From Strongylocentrotus droebachiensis (Eukaryota; Echinodermata; Echinoidea; Camarodonta; Strongylocentrotidae), in contig JAVYIG010001598.1 of the NCBI GenBank assembly GCA_035222895.1, positions 1 to 64,000 on the forward strand: a stretch of 64,000 nt of DNA. Reading direction: 5' to 3'. Shown one piece after another: positions 12,101 to 26,400 of the stretch (position 1 is its first letter; the number at the start of each line of letters is the position of its first letter). Both the position numbers and the translations under genes were made by a program. The notes under the pieces were generated by a model that was not told where the DNA came from, did no database searches, and worked only from the letters and a program-made list of their open reading frames with translations.

Positions 12101-15100
12101 AACCATGGTTACTGGGAATTTTACAGAAATAGTTAAAGTTTATGAATGCAATTTCGACCAATCAGATGGCTGGATTTCTTAAGTGAGGTATATAATATGA
12201 GTTAATGTCCTTCTGGCTCCGAATAGATATCTTGAGAGGGGATAGGATTGTCAATACCAACTGTGTGGTAAGTCTGTCTGATACTTGTCAAATAATATTT
12301 TTTCAGCCAGAAGGGTGTTAACTAAGTAATGCCCATCTTTACAGCATGATTGTGCCTGAACGTGATACTTTAGAAAAGTGGAGGTCTGAAATGCCACAGT
12401 AATACATGTACAGTGGAAATATTTGTAATGTGTTGAATTAAATTTGCAATCGGTGAGTGAATAGCAAAATTTGCAATAATAAAACCCATGTGAAATAACA
12501 GCATATTCAGTCAATGCATGTACATGTGAACTGTGCTGTCATATGATATGGGTCTATAGTACACTTTACAGGGGCATACATGTCGTCGCTGTTTTCACGA
12601 AGTGACGGTAGTGAAAAAAAATTGCATTCACTTTGCGTTACGATTTTCCTCACTACCGTCACTTCGTGAAAACAAGGACGATGTACATGTACAGTGAAGC
12701 TGAGAATTGTGCCCTTTTGTCTAAAATCACAAATTTGGGCACATTTGTGAAGTAAAATACTGATCAATATCAGATATTGACGCAGTTCAAGAAATGGCTT
12801 TGATAGCAATAATTTATTCTTTTCATATTTTTTTTTTTGTGCAAAGGTACAGTATCATTTATGATTTACTCATGAACCGTGCAGTCTGGAAATATGAAGC
12901 GTCCACTCAAATCAAACAAAAAAATGTTCTTTGTTTGTTGAAAGATGATACATGTACTGTATAGACGTATTCTGCGAAATTTGAGCCAAGCCGGCTCCCC
13001 ATTTATGGGCCCCAAAAATTGAAAAGCTAGACAAAAATAAAACACACTCATTCCTCTGAAAATTATGTACAGATAGCAGGGAGCGCCTCACAAAATCAGG
13101 AAATTGTTCATGTTTGATTTATGGAAGAGCATATTTCAAACATTTCAAAACGAAAGGAAACGACACCAACCAAAGCAACAGCAATGACAATATGAGAAAT
13201 GTTTATTATTTAGTAACTTGTTATTGATGTGATTTTCATTAAAGGTTTAATTAAGGATTGTAAAGAGAAATGAAAAAGTGAAGGGATGACATTGAAGGTT
13301 GCAAATGTAGAAGAGTACTGTCAATATGGGGCGTTGCAAGAAAGTTGCAATCAATTGCAAATCCCCCAAAATCAAGCATAAGTGATTATTTGCAAATTTG
13401 CAATTGATCGCAACTCAATTTTCTTGCAACGCCCCATTAATAAGAGAGAAATAGAGAGAGATAGATAGAGAGCGAAAGAGGAGAATGAAAGCTACATGTA
13501 GATCCAGTTAACTTAATTTAATTGTTAACATTTTAATCCTAACAGAATCCTTGGAAATTTAGGAGACTAGTGGGGCATTGCAAGAAAGTTGAACATGCAT
13601 GTACCTTTAGAACGCTATGCCTCAGATTATTACCACGTGGCAGTTGTTGGCACCAGTATATTCAGAGAGTTCTGTTTATCGGTTCAATAACTTTCAATTA
13701 CCATCAAATATTGACTGTAGGTTTTAGCAGTATTGTCACAGCCAGTAGAGCAATTGTTACCAGTATGAGAGAGCCTACTTATAAACAGGTGAAATCCAGG
13801 GTAGGTGAATGGTATTGGGGGGGGGGGGGGGGGTAGTCATGGGAGACCATGTAAATGATGGGTGTGGCTCATTGATGTGATAAACCTGTACATGTAGTAG
13901 AATTTATCGAGGACATTCTATAATTATTTTTTTTTAAATTTAATTCACTTTATTGGACATGTGCATGAAAACACAATTAGCATATAAATCATTATCTGGC
14001 TGTATCCGTAAAAATACAAAATGTCAAATAAATATGTATACCGGTAAACACATGAGAATAACACACTACAAATATATAGATATAAGACAGAAATATGAAT
14101 AAATTAACGTAGCAATACATGTACATGTACATGTGCAAGAAAAAGTAAACAGGCATTAGAAAACACACCACAGAAGTGTTCGAGAAATCAAAGCTCAGTA
14201 CTTGCACATGTGTATCAGTTACATTGTAGTTACATTAACTATTAGTTGCATCAACTGTTGCCTACTATTGCAATGTTGTAGAAGATGGTCTATGTAGACA
14301 GCCTTATCTATTAATTGATGGATTTGGATAGGTTGGTTAGTGATTGATTGACTGCTCAATTGATTGATCGATCAATGGATTGGTTTGCTGGTGGGTTGAT
14401 TTGATTGATTGATTGATCAACGATTGAATCAGTGGATTCTTCTTCTTCTTCTTCCAATTTAGTACATCCCTCTAAAAGAGTATCCTCGTACTTTGATTGA
14501 TTAATCAATTTTATTATTAAATCATTAATTTGTTTTTATTCATTGATTTAGACTTAACAGTTAGACTCCTTTAGACTTCTTTTCATTATTTTACATGATC
14601 ATTATTTTCATAATTTTTTTGTTTTTCTTCTATTTTTTCATTACTCTCATTTTTTAAATGCAGTGACACTTTTGTTCATCTACAATGTATTTTCCGGGTA
14701 CACATACGTTACTATTTTTATTCATTCATTCATTCATTCAATTTCTACATCTTTCTTCTCTATTTGTTCCTGTTTTAGGTGAAGATGAAGACAGACCGTA
14801 GTTGTCTTGTCCTGTGTGAAGTTGAGTTTAACAAGAATGAGTTAAAGACTCTGGTCGATCGGATCAAAGAAGATTACAATGTTCATTTGTAAGTACAGCC
14901 AGTATTTGTGTACACTGTCTTAATAGTTTAAGATTTATGAATTCATACAGTGAGTATATGGGCACATCTTACATGTAGGTACATGCATGTCCCATACATG
15001 TATGTTACAAAGTGTTATTAAATTGTATTGTACATGTAGAAATGTGGACATCATTTATTTTAAAATACCATTTTATGTGACATCTGTCTGATCCAAGATC

Positions 15101-16930
15101 TAGTAGGGCTATCAGTTTAATACAGTTATCATATATACTGTAAATGCATGTAATGTACTGAAATCTTTAATATATACAATACATCATTGTAGATGTGGTT
15201 AGTAACAGTTGTGACGAAAAAGCTTGGAAACGCCCTTTTTGCAATTTTTGAAGTATTGTTGTCCAAATTAGATATTCACTACCGGTATATTTATATAACA
15301 CCACATGCCACTCATTTATCATGTGAACTAAGTCTTTTTACTTGTCTTAAATGGTAATCAACAGAGCACAGATCTGCAGGTATTTTTAAAAGAAGTATTT
15401 ATTGTGTACCTTCAAAACGAAGTGTGTTTTAATGAGTAACTTCTATACCCATCTACATGTATATGTATGATAAACTGTTATCTTATTGATGAAATATATT
15501 TTCACCCCATAAGTACTTACAAATTCCATATACTCAGTGATTGAATATCTGGAAATAACATTGCAAATTGTTGTGAAATTTAAGCATGTTATAAAATTAT
15601 TCCCGACATTCCATTTGGATTTGTTTAGATGAATGTGGAAATGGTCAAGATTGAAGGAAGATTCATCAAATAAATGAGGAAATATTGATAAATGCATTGT
15701 ACCATTAAATATCCCAAGTAAATTGATATGGATCATCTTATCTTTGGAATACATGTGGATGGAAATGCATGTACTGTATGTAAAATCACCAGAGGAATCA
15801 ATCTTTGAAAGGGTGTACCGGTACTGAATATGAAGTGTTAAAATGGCTGCTCATTTGTTTAATATCATGATGTAAACAGATTATTGATGTACATCAATGA
15901 AGTTAAATAAATACAATACAAGTAACAATACATGATCAATTTTACCACGCGTTTATACAGGATTGCAGACAACCTTCCAGCTGCTACTAAAATCCAAATA
16001 GACAAAGATGAAGAGTTTCAGTACGCTCATGGCTACAAGATGGGATTCGTTGCTAATAAAAAGGTGAGTGGAGTAGTCCTGTAGCTCTTAGAATAATAAT
16101 AATAATAATAATATTCGGTTCTTGTATAGCGCATATCACATTATATAGGAGTGGTCTCAGCTAAATAGCCTGAAGCTTAACAGTAGTAAAACAGAGTTCC
16201 TCCACATTTATTCACGTTTTCGAGAAACGCAATCTATTCAGTCTATAGATCTAGATGGGACATTGTTACATGCAAACAGATCTTGTAGAAACCTAGGAGT
16301 GATTTTTTATTGTCAGTTGACATTTGAGAATTTTATATCTCAAAAATGTCGCGCTGCTTCGTATGCTTTGTATAGGATTGGAAAAATACGTGCTTTTTTG
16401 GATAAGCCCACCACTGAAAAATTAGTCCATGCATTTGTTTTATGCCACATTGATTTTTGTAACAGTCTTCTTTTCGATCTTCCTCAGCGACAAATCAAAA
16501 AATTGCAAACTATTCAAAATTCAGCGGCAAGATTAGTGACCCAAACTCGAAAATATGAATCAATTACTCCTGTACTACGAAATCTACATTGGCTTCCTGT
16601 CCACTCCCGTATTTTGTTTAAACTATTAGTTTTTGCATACGAATGCTTTCTCGACATTGCCCCTTCTTATTTATGTGAATTTTTATCATTATATCGGCCA
16701 CTCGTACTTTAAGATCAAGCTCAAAATCATTATTCATTGTCCCTCCCACCTCAACAAAAACATACGGTGAACGTTCTTTTACACACGCCTCCTCAGTTTT
16801 ATGGAATTCACTTTCAGATTCCATGAGAAATCACAATAATTTAAATAGTGCTGTAATCAAACGTTTAACCGTCCGGTATCCGACCGCCCATGGCGGATTC
16901 CGTTTTCAATTGGACGGTTTCGTTTTCCTG

Positions 16931-16964
<34 letters not shown>

Positions 16965-17403
16965 TTTTTTTTTTTTTTTTTTAAATATTTTTTTAAATAA
17001 TTTTTCGATTTATGCCCCTCCACCTGGCACTATGCCTGACAATGTCTCCCAGCTCAGTAATCGGTGTGTTGACTCACCACTCGGAAACTAGAACAACACT
17101 CCAATTTGTCTGTTATCTTGGTTTGAAAGTAATCTTTGTAATAGATCTCAATATGTAGTTTATAATAATAATTCATCCAATTTTTACACATGGTGTACCA
17201 CAAGGTTCTATCCTAGGTCCTTTACTGTTTTTAATTTACATTAATGATCTTACACATTCTTCTAAAAACGACATTGTTACTATTATTTGTGACAAGTTCA
17301 CAAGCACAAATCGGCGCCTTCAACTGCACCTCGCAGTTAAATGAAAGTCCTTCCCGTTTTTTCACACGGACCTGGCTTGCCGGCAAAAAAAAAAAAAAAA
17401 AAA

Positions 17404-17443
<40 letters not shown>

Positions 17444-20400
17444 GTTTAACCGAAAACCGTCCGGTTTTGACTGGCGGTTAAACGGAATTGGAGATATCCG
17501 TGATGTTACAGCACTAAATTTAAACAAGTTTAAGGTTTCTCTTAAAACATATTTATTCAATGTTAAAAGTGTACACCCATGAACTCAGCGTCCAACACTA
17601 CATGTACTTCTTTGCTTCTAAGTGGATTTTCTAATTTGTATGACTTTTTCTTGTAATTCTTTCCTTTCTATTTAAAGCGTATAGGGACATGCGCTATATA
17701 AAAGAACTGAGTACTATTATTATTATTATTATATAACGTCTCTATGCGCTTCCAAAGAGCTTTGGATATTATTACCCTACATGTAGCTTTAGCTCTGGCA
17801 GCCATAATCAGTGCACAGTGCATTTCAAGGAACCCTACCCGGTACCCATTTACCTCACCTGGGTCGAGTGTGGCAAATGTAGATCAATATCTTGCCAAAG
17901 GACATAAGAGATGCACATTTACTCCATGAATGTGTGTGCTTAAAGGGAAATCCAACCCTTGTAATGAGTTGATTTGTATGAAAGCAGAAAAATAACAAAA
18001 ACAGAATTACAAAAGTTTAAAATGAATCAGACCCATAGAAAGGAAGTTATGAATGTTTGAAATATGAGATCACTTGGTCTATGGGTATCTCAAATTGGTA
18101 GTTTGGTTAATACTAGTAAATTGTGACGTAGGATGTGGATAACTCTCCCATTTGCTGTTTTATTTTTTTAATATTTTTTTTTATAATATCTGTTTTTCTC
18201 GTAAGTTTATTCTCCATTGGGGCACTACTCAAAATATTTTATAGATAGCATATTATTATAGGTCCTTTAAAAAGAATAGACCCCTCCTGAGCCATGTATT
18301 TTTAAAGGATTTAAAGTTTAGTTATTTTATATGCTGGAACAGATGGGAAAGTAGCCGGCACTACATCACATTGACATTAACACTTCAGCCAATTTGAAGT
18401 GCCCATACGTGTAGTGATTACAAGTTTCAAACATTCATAACATTCCTATATTTAGTCAGATTTAATTAAAATTTTCACCAGTTTGCTGATCTGATTTTTC
18501 TGCTTTCGTTTATTTTCCCTTTAATTACAAGCTGGGTATAGAAGCCAGAATCTTTTCAGATGAAACAATTGATTTTGACAGCTGTTCTCTGTTTCATGTC
18601 GTGATTTAATCAATCAAATTTGAACGTTTTGCAGCATGATACTCATCAGTCATTCAGAAAATTAATGGGGATTTTAATTATAAGTAAATCTGGACATGTT
18701 TTTTTTTTAGCAGATGTTTCTGCATTTATTGATAAATCAAATATAAAACATTCAAATAACAATAACAGTATATATAATTGATTTACATAGAGAGTGACAA
18801 GATACACATACAACCCCCTTGTACATAAAAATGCATATATTTTTATAATTGAAAGTATGGAGGTAAGTAAAATAATCAAGATAAATGCAGAGGCCAACTT
18901 TCATAAGCAAGAATGTTTGAGTCAATAGCATTCAATCTAAGCAGCCTTTCAAATCAAAATTAAAATTCTTTCTACATGATTCTTAAACTATGTGTTGAAA
19001 GATGATATAGAGAGTTGTATTCAGAATAACTGTGGCGGAGCTGGCATACCCACCCCCCCCCCCCCCCACCCAGCTCCCCGTTTATAGGCCTCCAATATTA
19101 GAAAGCTAGATCAAAATAAAACACACTCATCCCCAGGTGCTCATCCCTCTGAAAATTAAAGTCAGGTCAGTCAGGAGCCCTATGACTTGTACAAGCCGAC
19201 CGCCTGTCGGATTATCAAGATATTTATGATTAGAAATCAAAATCAAATTTTCTATTTTCCCAACAGTTTTTATAACAGTCTATTGGGGAAATGAGTTTGG
19301 TAAAACCGGTCACTGAAAGATTTTTACTTTTGAGGTACTTCGTTATCATTTTGAAGCGCAATTTTCTTTAGGGCTTCAATATTACACCATATCACAGACA
19401 CTGATAACACGTAGGGCCATGCATCTCAGATTTAACATTGTTAAACAATGCCTTCAAGAATTGGTAGCAGGAAGCACATCACAAAATCGGAAAATGTTTC
19501 ATGTTTGTGTTAAGGAGGAGCATACTATATCGCAAATATTTGAGGGAAAAAAAAAAAAGTTACAAAGGGAAAGGGAACGTCACCAACAAACATGATTAGC
19601 AAGACCAAAGAGATCATGAGACATGACAAGCTGGAGTCTTTACAGCTCCTGGAAAGAACATGTCCATGTACAGTCTATAGTACAATATGAAAATAATATG
19701 TACAGGTAACAACTAAATTATTCATACCCCTTGGGGCCCTTGTAAATTTGATGTTTTTAATGTTTTTGTAACTAAAAAATGACAGATGGACTGGTTGAGT
19801 TAGGGCCTTTGTTGAATACTTTTTTAATATGTCACATTCTCAAGATACATAAATCAAATGTTCACATAATTAAAAAAAATACAAAATTTGGAAAGAGTAT
19901 GAATAATGTAGTTGTTAACTATATATATTTTTAATTATTTTAATTTCTTATTTCAAATTTACTTGAACAATCACCTTTAGCTGGATATGATCAAATTTTC
20001 ACATACTTTAACAAATATGGAACTTGGTGAGAGTATGAATAATTTAGTTGTTTACTGTATGTATTTTAAATTATTTTAAATTTCTTATTTCAGATTTACT
20101 TGAACAATCACCTTGAGCTGGATATGAAGTCACATAAACTCACCCCAGAAGGGTAAGTTTTGATAGAGAGAAAAAAAGTATAGAAAAAAAAGTTTATTAG
20201 TTTGTAATTATTAAAGTGTGACAGTTCCTTCTCAGGAATCTAATTGTGATGGATACGCTTTGTATCTTTACAAATGCAACCCGTATTCAAGATTGATCAA
20301 TAAGATACATTGGAACTGTCTCATACACGAATGACTGAGTAAAAACAAAGGAAGAAATAAATATTAGCTAGATTTTTCGCTAGATGCTTTTCACTAGATG

Positions 20401-23400
20401 CTTTTCACTCTCTTTTGGAACCATAATGTCTTGTCACTGTTATTTCTACCTGTTTAATACATGTACAAGTGTAAGTTGTGATTGAAGGGCAAGTCCATCC
20501 TAGTATAAAGTAGATTTTAATAGAAGCAGAAAAAGGAGATGGACATGTCAGTGAGTTTAATACACTTTAAACCAATTGAAATAACGTGAAAATGAACTGT
20601 AATGGGTAAAGAACAGTTCTCTGGGGGGTGTTTCACAAAGACTAAGACTTTAAGTTGGACTTAACTATGGCAGGCCAGTAGGCCACCATTATGATCTTTA
20701 GATAATTTTTTCCCCTTCAATAATGAATTATCAAAAAATGTAAATCATGTAGATTTGTGACCATGATTTGTACGTCTCTTGAGAGACCAATGCTAGTAAA
20801 TTGTGAGAGCAAACAGTGGCATGAATAGCCTGCCATAGTTAAATTCAACTCAAAGTCGATCTTAGTCTTTGTGAAACACCCCCTGGTCCTGTTTACATGT
20901 AGATATTGCTTTGAATCTGCTTTGTTGCTTGTAAGAAGTAGAAGCAATCACTTAGAAGTTTTGATTTATCCTGTTCTTTTACAGGAATGAGTATCGCATT
21001 GTTGGCTTTGAAGTCCGTGCTCGCAGTCTTAAGCATGAAACGGGCAAGAAGGCAGAGGATGAGTGTGTCGCCACGCCCCCAGAACAGGAGCCCCCTGCAG
21101 AAGCCATGGAAATAATGGAAGGAGGTTAGTACTATTGAATAATTATTTATTTTCAAATTGACAAATCGGTGTGAGGAGGCGCGATAGCTCAGTTGGTAGA
21201 GCAGTGGTCCCGTAATCCGGCAACCCGAGTTTGAAACCAAGGCAATGCGCTAGTGCCCTTAGGTAAGGCATTAATCCTCATTACCAGGTCTTTCTGATTG
21301 CTTACTAACAAGCATTTATCCTTTCTTAGCAGTCAGGTAACATAATCACCACTAATCACCATTAATCAGTTTCCTTTAGATTACACTCTCCGCCAAGCAT
21401 GATATATTGAAATTTCAGAAGAAGTATTTTGAAAAGTAAATAGTTCACAAAGTGAAGTTGAAAATTTAAAGGTGGAAGTAAAGGTTGAAAGCGGAAAGTC
21501 CTTATTTTAAAAACAATGACCCTCATGAGCACTGTTAAGATAAGAATCGGAGAAGATTTCATGCAACCATGATAATGAAGAGTGGATTATGAAAATATGA
21601 TTAGTCAGGAAAAATCTTAAATTGATACACCATGTGTGTAGTTCAACCTGGGATACATATCGTTTTTAGTTTTATCCTGCCTCATGTACATGTACCTCAC
21701 CATGCAATCTTTAGAGAACAATTGGAACTATAATTGTGCTGATAGTCGTTAAAAAAGGAATCACTATATTGTTTATGTGTTTTGAGATATTATATATATA
21801 TATATCAAATGAACTCACTGATTCCCGCTGTCAATTTTGTTTTAGTTATCGTCACAGTATACTGATATATTCCTTGATTTTTATTCTCTTTCTTTGTCAT
21901 ACCAGCTGAAAAGCAAACCATTGTGTTCTCGTACGGTGTACACTGGGAGGACAGTGACATAGTCTGGGCGTCACGATGGGATATATACCTTGCAATGAGT
22001 GACGTACAGATTCATTGGTTCTCAATCATCAACTCGCTCGTCGTTATCTTCTTTTTAGCTGGTAAGTTGATAAAGCTGGTAATTTGCTTTAACTACTTGA
22101 CTGCTATTGGCTCAACACACGTTCATACCCCTGTGCTACAGCATTTTTGTACTGTACAAAAACTGTACACTGTACACAAAAAGGCCAGATTTTTTTTGGA
22201 AGAGCGCCAGCTACTGTTCAAGACCTGTATAACATCATTGCAGTGCTAATTACACAGTAGGGCTAGGCATTATGCAGTGCTATTGTCTTGAAAGTGCAAT
22301 GCCCTAAGCACGTACATGTACGTGGTCAGTAGTCAAGTGGTTAAAGCCTCACTGCACTCCTTATAGCTACTTGCGCCCTCTATATAGAAAACAATATCTA
22401 AGCGGTGCCCGTTGGTCCCCCATGATCCCCTTTTTCTTATGTTATTTGAGAGCTTAGTTGATGAGATAGCCACCTGTCAGTGACCTTGCAGGGAGGTCTT
22501 ATCCCCCCCTGGCCAAACTAGTGCAGACGATCAATATATTATAATTTTGAATGACATATGAAGAGATGTTGTGGTGAAGTGGATAAGTCTCCGTACTGCA
22601 GTACTATCGTCCTTTGGCAAGACATTAATCTACATTTGCCACACTCAACCCAGATGTAGTAACTGTAAAGTGGGTAAGGTTAGGATTTATTTTCTTGAAT
22701 GCTCTGAGCGCTACGGTTGACAGAGCTAAGGCCGGGTAATAATATCCAAAGTCCTTCAGAAGCACATTGAGACGTTGTTTCATAATGTGATATGTTCTAT
22801 ACAAGAATGGTCTACTGGTATTTATTATTATTTATGTATTTTGAATATTGTTATAATAATAATAATAATAGGCATTTCTACAGCGCCGTCTATCTAAAAA
22901 TTCTATTCCAAGGTGCATTTATTATTACCCCGGCTTTAGTCTAGCTGCCATTACAGTGCTCCAGCATTTCAAGGAATTAATTCCTGCCAGGTACCCATTT
23001 ACATCACCTGGGTTGAGTGTGGCAAATGTAAATATATGTCTTGCCAAAGGACATTAGTGCCGCGGCGGGATTCGAACCGCGGACCTTGTGATCGACAGTC
23101 CGGCGACGTATCCACTCGACCACGACACGTCTAACATAAATATGATGTGGTATATTTCTTCCTTCTACAGGTATACTTACCATGATCATGATCAGAACAC
23201 TCAGGAGAGACATTGCAAGATACACCGATGAAGATGGGGTAAGTCTTATTAAAGCCCCACTGCACTACTTACAGCTACTTCCGCCCTCTATATAGCAAAC
23301 AATACCTAATCGGTGACCATTGATCCCCCATGATCCTCTTTTTCTTATGTTGATTGAGAGCTGATTTGATGAGATAACCACCTGTCAGTGACCATGGTGG

Positions 23401-26400
23401 GAGGTCTAATCCCCCTGGCCAAACTAGTACAGATGGGCATTAAATACCCTAACCAATGAAAATACAACTTTATATCAATGGAAAGCTGTATGAATTTATA
23501 ACAAAAATATAAAAGAATAAGAAATGATTTCCCTTTAGTATTGCACAAAAGCAAATTAAAATCTCTTTTTCCGCACCCCTCCAAATTACGGGCCAACAGG
23601 GTTCAAATTTGCAGCAGTTACTGTCAAAAAGGGATCAAAAGATATGATTGGTACTACAAAATCGATGATTAGCAACAAATACAAACATACTAAAGATTTT
23701 TGTTTTAATTAGCAAAGTAAAAATCCCCAAATATGAACAGGGGGGTGTTTTACAAAGAGTTAGGTAGAACTTAAAGTCATGCGTAAGTGCCAATGCGCAT
23801 ACACTTAACATGTAATCTCATTGATAAGACTACTAATAGCGTGCGTCCCTCGACATAATCTGACCAATGCGATGATGTGTAATATACCGCGCCCAAGTAG
23901 GAACTTACGCATGACCTTAAGTCCAACTGAACTCTCTGTGAAACACCCCCCAGAAGTTTTCTTGCGATTTACTGTGATAAGTACAAAGCTAAAAGCTTTA
24001 TAATGTCTGTATTCCTCGCTTTTCTTAAAAAACTGCATCAAAGACTTGGAACAGCATCCCTCTTTCCATAAGGGAAATTACCTGTCTTGCCACCTCCAAA
24101 AGATCCCTCAAAACTCACCTTTCTCCCCAGTGATCCATGTGATAATTTTCTGTCCTCTTTTCATGTATTTGTATTTGTAAGTGCTATGGTACTTATTGTT
24201 TTAGCACACCTAAATATTTGATATTTATTATTCACATGAATTGTCCTGTCTCTTATTGTGACCGAATGAAATCTTGTGTTTGGTGTTGGCAGGAGGACAC
24301 GACTGAAGAGACAGGTTGGAAACTGGTTCATGGTGATGTCTTCAGACCACCCAGGTACAAACAGCTCTTAGCAGCTCTGGTAGGCGCTGGGGTACAGATC
24401 TTCAGTATGGCTCTTATAACAATAGGTAAGCTTTTGGTAGGTACTGAGGTACAGCACCCAACATGTACCCCCATACCTCTCAAGTAAAATTCGATCTTGC
24501 TTTATAGGTGGTAGTACAAGTTTTTTATATGTTATTCGTAAAAAAAAAACTTGTTATCCACACTGAGCCATTGCATCATAGAGATAGAAAAAAATCTTGG
24601 TTGCTTTGGTAGGTTTTCAGAAAATCTTATTGGTCTGTCCAGGACTACTACAATAATAGATGTGTGAGTGAAACTTTAAAGTGTCCCATTCACTTAAGCC
24701 CCTCTGCATAACTTATAGGCATTCGTCGCCCATGGTTTCCTTTTTCTTATGTTAAAGTGAGAGCTGATTTGATGAGATAACCACCTGTCAGTGACCACGC
24801 TGGGTGGTCTAATCCCTCCTGGCCAAACTAGTGCAGACAGGCTTTAAACAAAAATTATGCATAGCAAGAATGTATAAAATCAACCTCAACTAAATTTTAT
24901 TTGGCATCCTATGGGCTAACAGATAATGAGTATGAAGAAAATAAATAATAATCTCAAAACCCCACTCCCGGAACCCAAGTCGGACTCTGGGTTCTGTACA
25001 GGCCCTTTTACATTCTAACGCGTATGGATGCTTCAATTAGTCTACTCTTGATTTGTTTATAATGTTAATTGAGAGTGTATTTAAATTTACAATATCTCTT
25101 GACAGAAGTAACATTGAAGCTCATATTTTGAATATAGTATAGCAACATTGAAACCCTAACACACATATTAATATATAAAATAGTATTTAAATTTGCAATA
25201 TCTCTTTATAAAAGTAACATTTAAAGCTCAGATTTTTAATATTGTATAGCAATATCGAAACCCTAACATACAAAGCAAAATATTTGTTGGTGATTGGTAC
25301 CGGTACCCTTTAAGTATTTGACCACATCCATACACAGAGCTGCCAAGTCTCCCGGATCCTGCGGGAGACTCCCGGATTTTGACCCAATATCCCGTTTTCC
25401 CGACCCCATGCAAAAATCTCCCGGATTTCCAGATTTTAAGTTGTATTATTTTCACAAACGACTGTTTCACAAGACTAGCATGTTGAGTTCGTACGTACGT
25501 ATACAAACAGGTCAACACATGGCAATTCTGTAATATGAATTTTCCTGTTATCCAGTCGTCGAATATAAATTTACCGTGATATCGTACTTTATTTAACAGC
25601 GTAATAAATGAGAGTTACGCCGAACGACTGGCGGGCTAGTCTAACAAACCATTGGGAACATGTGATAATGTGAGTGGTGTTTGTGTGATAGCAATTCGCC
25701 TGCTTGCTCTGCCGGGCGGCTTCCTCGCCGGCCCCCGTAGCGTCCCGGTACGTTGGTGCCGGTTTCCAATCGGTCGCGTCAGAGCAGCCAGAAGTTGCAC
25801 TGATACAACAAGCAGACTTTGTCTGCTGCGATCGGCCCAAAAAACTGCACATTTGAACATCAGTTTTTGGATTGATTTGGGGACTTTTGCGATGTGATTT
25901 TTAAGTGGATTATCATTTGATACCAACATGGCAGTGTTACTGCAGAGTGGATTTTGAAGCCGACTTTTTTTTTCTGATCTCCTTTGCCGTTGGGAACGCA
26001 TCGATATAACTTGCATCTTCCGAAGGCGTAAGTCAACTTTGTCCAAAACAAGGCTGTATTTTGTTTGACTATTAAAATATCATCCAGGACAATGTCGAAG
26101 TCGAAATATTATCAGAAATATAAAGATGACTACCACTTGGAATGGCCTTGTGTTGGGAAATCTACGAAAGGCGAATACTACGCATTTTGTACAGTTTGCG
26201 GCGCAGATATCTCCATCAAGAGTGGGGGAAGAAATGATGTATTTCGCCACATCACATCTGACAAACACAAGCAAACCGCGAAATCAAGGGGCAATACAAA
26301 AGGAATACAGAGCTTTTTCAGGTTAGTATGAACAGTTCTTAGATTTGTAAAATCGAGAAATAGTCTACCCCTCCATACCATAGACCTGCGTTCATTTCGT

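Noticed and set aside
23057-23131. A tRNA gene on the minus strand
   Set aside because: A and B boxes are good, but the sequence runs into a conserved SINE body and tail shared with other copies.
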